This document shows, piece by piece, positions 42,053-46,607 of a stretch of 46,607 bases of DNA. Source of the DNA: Acidobacteriota bacterium (GTDB lineage Bacteria; Acidobacteriota; Blastocatellia; Pyrinomonadales; Pyrinomonadaceae); NCBI GenBank assembly GCA_019639215.1, contig JAHBSH010000008.1, forward strand, positions 1-46,607, written 5' to 3'. Numbering within the stretch: the first letter of the stretch is position 1; each line of letters starts with the position of its first letter. The notes below the pieces were generated by a model that had not been told where the DNA came from, searched no databases, and worked only from the letters and a program-made list of their open reading frames with translations. The position numbers and the translations under genes were made by a program.

Positions 42053-44593
42053 TCAGAACATTCTGGATGTACGGTCGCCTATTAAAACACCATCGCCGAT
42101 CAGAACGCCGTCTCCGATAAGAACACCAGCACGGTCGCCTATCAATACGCCATCACCGATCAGGACACCGTCGCCGATCAAAACGCCATCACCTATTAGG
42201 ACACCGTCACCGATCAGAACACCATCGCCGATCAAAACACCGTCGCCTATGAGAACGCCGGACGGAACAAGTATCGAACCGGAGCCAAGCTCACCACCAT
42301 TGCTTATCGTCAGGTTCTGATGAACCGTGATGCCGGTCGTAAGATAATTGGTCCTTATCGTTGTTGTACCCTGGCTGCTCTGAAGTCCCTGCTGCATCAA
42401 ACCGCCTAACCTATACGGCAGCTGAAATTTCGAGACAAGCTCAGGCCCTGACGTGAAGTTATGATTAGCCGTCACGATCTGCGACCACGAGAAACCGCCG
42501 CCGGCGATGTCTGAGAACGTGGTCGGCAGAGACGTTCCGGATGGGAGAAGATTGGCTCCACGGCTCAAGGTTGCAAAATTTACATTTGTTCTAAGGGATC
42601 GAGTTAAACGCACAGCGCCTTCGACGTTGAGTTGCCCAGCTCCCTGCTCAAGCATATCGGCACCAGCTATAGGCTGAGCCGTGTACTGCAGGATCATTCG
42701 CACCATTCCCGGCGTGAGTTTTGGGTTTACCTCAAGCAACAGGGCGGCTGCACCTGAAACTAACGGAGCTGACATTGATGTTCCGCTTTGGTACATCATT
42801 GCATCCGCGTTTGTTTCGCCTTGAGCCAACGGCAGATCCGATTCAGAACTTAGTTCTGAAATGCGGTTGTTTGCTGCCTTGTGTGAAATGATCTCGTTGC
42901 CGGGAGCTGCCAGCTCGGGTTTCATGACATTGTCATAAACACGAACGCCTGAGAGGCTCAAATAAGAGCTGCGGCTCGGGCCACGCGAACTGTAGGTCGT
43001 GATCGAATCGTCGCTGCGTTCGTCAGTTCCGAAACTGTTTGTAGCTCCGACCGTTATCGCATACGGGCTGTTGCCGGGCGAATGGATAGTGCCGTAAAGT
43101 TTAGAGCCATCGGTTCCGCGGCCCAGATTTCCGGCGGCGGCAACCACGACGATGCCAGCATCGCTCAATTCCTTGACCTTAAGGCAAAGCGGATCATTAT
43201 GATAGCTGTCCACCGCCAAGGTTCCAAGGCTAAGGTTCACAACGCGAATGTTGTGCTGTTGGCGATTCTGCAATATCCAGTCAAGACCGTTGAGAAGCCA
43301 TGATGTTTGGCCGATACCTTGGTCATTCAGAACCTTGACGCTGATTATATTGGCTCCGCGTGCGATGCCATGATATGCACCATTGCTTTTCGGCGAACGG
43401 CCTGCGGCCAGGCCGGCTACATGGGTGCCGTGACCGTATCTGTCGCCCAGGCCTGAATCAGTAAAATTGACATTTGCTTTGATCCGGCCTGCAAAACCTG
43501 TGTGGTTCGCGTCAATACCCGAATCGACAATTGCGATACCGATGCCATTTCCTTCAAGCGGGAGTGTGGAACCGCCTGAACCGGGCAGATTGCGGGCTGC
43601 GGTCAAACCGGTCGTTTCTGAAACATGGCCGGTCGCCGATGTTGCGCGGTCGGGGGAAACATAGTTGATAAGTCCGCTTGTGGACAAGATCTCTATTGTT
43701 GAGGCAGGCAGATTTACAACGAGTGTATCAGTAGAACCGACACGGCTCGCGATACGAGCCTCGCCACTCTGCAAAAGAGCGCGTAGAGCAGCGTTATTGG
43801 CGTCTTTTGCCTGGATGATAACGTCAACACGTGATGAAGGGTCATTCGCGATCAGCTCGCGAAGATCAGAGGATACGTTGTCACCGCGATAGCTTGTGGC
43901 TTCTTTAGCTTTGTTCTCCGTCGCGTCAGTTGCTTTTGTCTCGATCAGCAGAGTGTCAAAAAGTTCAAGAGTTTCAGGATACGTAGAGTAAACATCTGCA
44001 TATGTTGTTTTGAGGTCTGATGCGACCACGGTGAGCTTACCGGCTTCAACTGCAGAAGTAATGGTTTGGTTTACCGAGCTATTATTCAGAAGTCCTATAG
44101 CATTTTCGATGAACAGGATCGTTCTATCATTGCTTTCCGCTAAGCTGTTGATGACCTCATTGATCTTTTCAGCTGCTTCTTTTTCAGTTTTTGCGGTGGA
44201 GGTTATGCTTCTTTCTTCCAGTCGCAGCACCTGCTTACCGGCAAGCCCTGCTGGAGCCGAACCGTCTGCGATCCTTCGTGCCAATTGCTCGACGATCGCG
44301 TTGCCGGCTGTTCCTTCATTGTCCAGGATCAACGGCTGGCGTTTGGAGCCGCCTGTCAGCATCTGTTCCAGTGAAAGTGTCTCAGCCTCATATGACAGTT
44401 CTTCATTCAGGCGGCCGTCACGGCTAAGCTGAGTGAGATCTGTAAGCAAGGTCGCGGCTTTCAGAACTTTATTGTTATCGTCATTTGAGCCTGAGCCTGT
44501 TGCAAAGGCAAAATTGACAAAAACAAGTGAGAAGAGAACAAGCCCTGAAAGAATCTTTTTTGTGGGGTTAAAGAAATTTAGCGTTTGAAGCAT
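42053..44593 (-). CDS. Secreted subtilase with degenerate ClpB-like AAA+ domain and hexapeptide tail
   Basis: An 846-residue exported S8 protease. Residues 13-33 form the signal peptide (KILSGLVLFSLVFVNFAFAT). Residues 50-218 align with the first AAA+ domain of ClpB/ClpA: LTDLTQLSRDGRL, AIVEQLARRIADG, AGLAGKQVLRLE, ILFIEN and GKLTVVASDLKTTY. The Walker A loop is DNEGTAGN instead of GEPGVGKT and Walker B ends EN instead of DE, so ATP use is very unlikely. Residues about 235-320 resemble an I9-type propeptide. The protease domain has Asp357 (IVDSGID), His391 (GHGTHVAG), Asn489 and Ser606 (SGTSMSAP). Ten GVLIGD repeats end the protein. CAGGAG precedes the ATG at 44593. The Clp match is my own reading from memory of the family. 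Confidence 0.9.
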   Translation of the reverse strand: MLQTLNFFNPTKKILSGLVLFSLVFVNFAFATGSGSNDDNNKVLKAATLLTDLTQLSRDGRLNEELSYEAETLSLEQMLTGGSKRQPLILDNEGTAGNAIVEQLARRIADGSAPAGLAGKQVLRLEERSITSTAKTEKEAAEKINEVINSLAESNDRTILFIENAIGLLNNSSVNQTITSAVEAGKLTVVASDLKTTYADVYSTYPETLELFDTLLIETKATDATENKAKEATSYRGDNVSSDLRELIANDPSSRVDVIIQAKDANNAALRALLQSGEARIASRVGSTDTLVVNLPASTIEILSTSGLINYVSPDRATSATGHVSETTGLTAARNLPGSGGSTLPLEGNGIGIAIVDSGIDANHTGFAGRIKANVNFTDSGLGDRYGHGTHVAGLAAGRSPKSNGAYHGIARGANIISVKVLNDQGIGQTSWLLNGLDWILQNRQQHNIRVVNLSLGTLAVDSYHNDPLCLKVKELSDAGIVVVAAAGNLGRGTDGSKLYGTIHSPGNSPYAITVGATNSFGTDERSDDSITTYSSRGPSRSSYLSLSGVRVYDNVMKPELAAPGNEIISHKAANNRISELSSESDLPLAQGETNADAMMYQSGTSMSAPLVSGAAALLLEVNPKLTPGMVRMILQYTAQPIAGADMLEQGAGQLNVEGAVRLTRSLRTNVNFATLSRGANLLPSGTSLPTTFSDIAGGGFSWSQIVTANHNFTSGPELVSKFQLPYRLGGLMQQGLQSSQGTTTIRTNYLTTGITVHQNLTISNGGELGSGSILVPSGVLIGDGVLIGDGVLIGDGVLIGDGVLIGDGVLIGDGVLIGDRAGVLIGDGVLIGDGVLIGDRTSRMF
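42074..42259 (-). repeat. 18-base tandem repeat coding GVLIGD
   Basis: Ten 18-base units coding GVLIGD: seven consecutive, a six-base interruption (Arg-Ala), then three more. Units differ mainly at synonymous positions (for example GGT/GGC, GTT/GTC, TTA/TTG/CTC), so the array has existed for some time. The frame register I-G-D-G-V-L fits the left-handed beta-helix hexapeptide pattern. Copy number may vary between strains. Confidence 0.9.
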
Positions 44594-44621
44594 TTTTACT
44601 CCTGTAATATCTGTTGATCGG

Positions 44622-44634
44622 GGCACATAGTGCC
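44622..44634. repeat. Short hairpin in the subtilase leader
   Basis: GGCAC, three bases, GTGCC (44622-44634), about 30 bases upstream of the subtilase start. It may fold in the mRNA leader; no function is evident. Confidence 0.35.
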
Positions 44635-44737
44635 AGGTCAATCACTAATACAAGGCGTATGCCAAGAATTAAATGCTGCAAATAAACGGGTTGGCGAATT
44701 GTAGTGTTGTCGTTGACGGAGTTTTCAAGCAGTTTGA

Positions 44738-44754
44738 CTGACCGATTCGGTCAG
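44738..44754. promoter_or_regulatory. TetR-operator-like palindrome upstream of the subtilase
   Basis: CTGACCG-ATT-CGGTCAG, seven-base arms, 145 bases upstream of the subtilase start and about 50 bases past the mdh terminator. Palindromes of the type GACCGA-CGGTC are typical of TetR-family operators. No TetR gene is in the window. Confidence 0.4.
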
Positions 44755-44794
44755 AATGAATGGCCGATTTTGTGAGATCAAGAAGGATAAGAGT

Positions 44795-44840
44795 AAAAAA
44801 CAGAAAACCGGCCCTGATACCCTACGGCAAACGGACCGGC
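44795..44840 (-). terminator. Intrinsic terminator of mdh
   Basis: On the minus strand GCCGGTCC (44840-44833) pairs with GGGCCGGT (44814-44807) through eight pairs with two G-U, and TTTTCTGTTTTTTACTC follows. It lies 23 bases past the mdh stop. Confidence 0.7.
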
Positions 44841-44863
44841 TCTATAAAAGTGCTAGACGACCA

Positions 44864-45838
<975 letters not shown>

Positions 45839-45990
45839 TTATTTTGTCACAGAGAACAGAAAACGGCAAAAAAGACGTAAAATGAAAGGAATCATTGTTA
45901 ACCGTGGGTAGATGGGATCGATACCGGAATTTTAAAGTTTTTTTGACTTCGGTGTTTATGTTGAATCGAACGGTGAGGGTAACAAAACAA

Positions 45991-46416
45991 ATGTCAAACT
46001 ACGATCAAATCACATCATTATATGACAGAGCAGAGAAACTTATTGGCGTCGGATATTCCGTATTCGATGCCGGATTAGATGGTAAAGACTGGATTGAGGC
46101 AATTGAAATGCGGTTTGAGACCACTGTTGCTACTGTTTGTGTAGAACCTGATTACGACACACTTCGTGTTGAATTGACTGAGATGAAAGTCGGTTCAGAT
46201 TGCTATTTCAAAGACGCTACATCGATTAAACCTTGGGTAGATGCCGTTGGTTGTACCGCAGCTTGGATCTGGTTGCTCAGAAATCAGCAAGGATACGAGG
46301 ACGGTTTAAGGTTTGAATTTGCCTCAAGGAAAGAAAAGGGACAAGAGTCGACCATAACACTCATTGGCATAGCATCAAGTATTAAGATCTACATATCTCA
46401 GAGAATAGATTTGTAA
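45991..46416 (+). CDS. Small hypothetical protein, 141 aa
   Basis: A soluble acidic protein of 141 residues; no signal peptide. The stretch WIWLLRNQQGYEDGLRFEF and the preceding beta strands recall small proteins sometimes annotated DUF6334 or immunity-like, but I cannot confirm this. The start ATG at 45991 is chosen because GAGGGT lies about 12 bases ahead; the frame is open 32 codons upstream. Base composition is slightly more AT-rich than the metabolic genes. It is divergent from mdh. The 191 bases after it hold no gene I can support. Confidence 0.6.
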   Translation: MSNYDQITSLYDRAEKLIGVGYSVFDAGLDGKDWIEAIEMRFETTVATVCVEPDYDTLRVELTEMKVGSDCYFKDATSIKPWVDAVGCTAAWIWLLRNQQGYEDGLRFEFASRKEKGQESTITLIGIASSIKIYISQRIDL

Positions 46417-46607
46417 CGATCTGATAAGGAACATTGTCTTCTGTGAAATTTAGTCCCAAACCAAGCGTAGGAGATTTACTTTGCGCGGGGTCTAGGATTC
46501 TTAAGACGATGTAGAATTGCTAACAAAGAAGTAAACCGTACCTCCTTTGTTTAGATTTATTTCAATCTCGCTATCCGCTCAAAAAGCGATGCCATTATCT
46601 ACTCGTG

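Noticed and set aside
42074..42259. Possible CRISPR array or satellite
   Set aside because: Units are 18 bases, contiguous, without spacers, and in frame with a protein; this is a coding tandem repeat.
42030..42320. Plus-strand frame coding repeated SPIRTP/SPIKTP residues
   Set aside because: It is the reverse reading of the 18-base GVLIGD repeat. Any 18-base repeat without stops gives a repetitive open frame; there is no Shine-Dalgarno sequence and the subtilase on the other strand is clearly real.
46417..46607. Possible gene start or end at the right edge
   Set aside because: AAAGGAGGT on the minus strand near 46541 is followed only by very short frames, and all minus frames entering from the edge stop within a few codons.

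Overview
The window looks like chromosomal DNA of a Gram-negative acidobacterium, most likely class Blastocatellia (Pyrinomonas-like). The evidence is lpxK and a TonB-dependent receptor (an outer membrane), a receptor with a carboxypeptidase-regulatory-like N-terminal domain, many large secreted proteins of unknown function, and about even base composition. The taxonomic call is an inference from gene content and no marker gene was searched. Both ends cut into accessory-looking sequence; a secreted subtilase runs off the left edge. Nearly all of the window is coding and no gap without a gene exceeds 300 bases.

Layout. 1-1655: partial secreted subtilase, a small protein, and a DUF2085 membrane protein. 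1753-5835: gluconeogenesis genes ppsA and glpX (minus strand) with a divergent 7Fe ferredoxin; between glpX and ppsA lies a striking pair of GATATC-centred palindromes. 5934-10339: TonB receptor, small zinc-ribbon protein, peptide deformylase, and a secreted protein with collagen-like and duplicated C-terminal domains. 10393-14231: a minus-strand cluster murI-rph-fabG-rhomboid-trmB. 14498-17042: secreted leishmanolysin-like metalloprotease and an orphan protein. 17188-17561: tmRNA (ssrA), preceded by a compact inverted-repeat element that can fold as a three-way junction. 17685-20542: pabA/trpG-lpxK-membrane protein operon. 20677-25932: secreted proteins, a 2,4-dienoyl-CoA-reductase-like SDR flanked by dispersed repeats, and a SprT-like peptidase. 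26043-31351: heat-shock cluster hrcA-grpE-dnaK-dnaJ. 31517-33138: STAS protein and GAF-HD-GYP protein, translationally coupled. 33141-38341: LysR regulator divergent from a succinate dehydrogenase operon sdhC-sdhA-sdhB that has a Uma2-family nuclease-like gene between sdhA and sdhB. 38396-46416: a GGDEF-EAL protein, a GNAT acetyltransferase, a remarkable secreted subtilase, malate dehydrogenase and a small unknown protein.

Themes. Central carbon metabolism (ppsA, glpX, sdh, mdh), protein quality control (dnaK system, deformylase, tmRNA, rhomboid, SprT-like) and c-di-GMP turnover (GGDEF-EAL, HD-GYP) are mixed with extracellular proteolysis (two subtilases, one M8-like protease).

The most exciting observation is the subtilase at 42053-44593. 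Between its signal peptide and protease domain, residues about 50-218 follow the first AAA+ domain of ClpB/ClpA closely, yet the Walker A lysine, Walker B acids and pore tyrosine are all replaced. It therefore appears to carry a dead Clp-type ATPase domain exported with a protease. Its C terminus is ten GVLIGD hexapeptides that fit the left-handed beta-helix consensus. I know of no described protein with this architecture, but I could not search for one.
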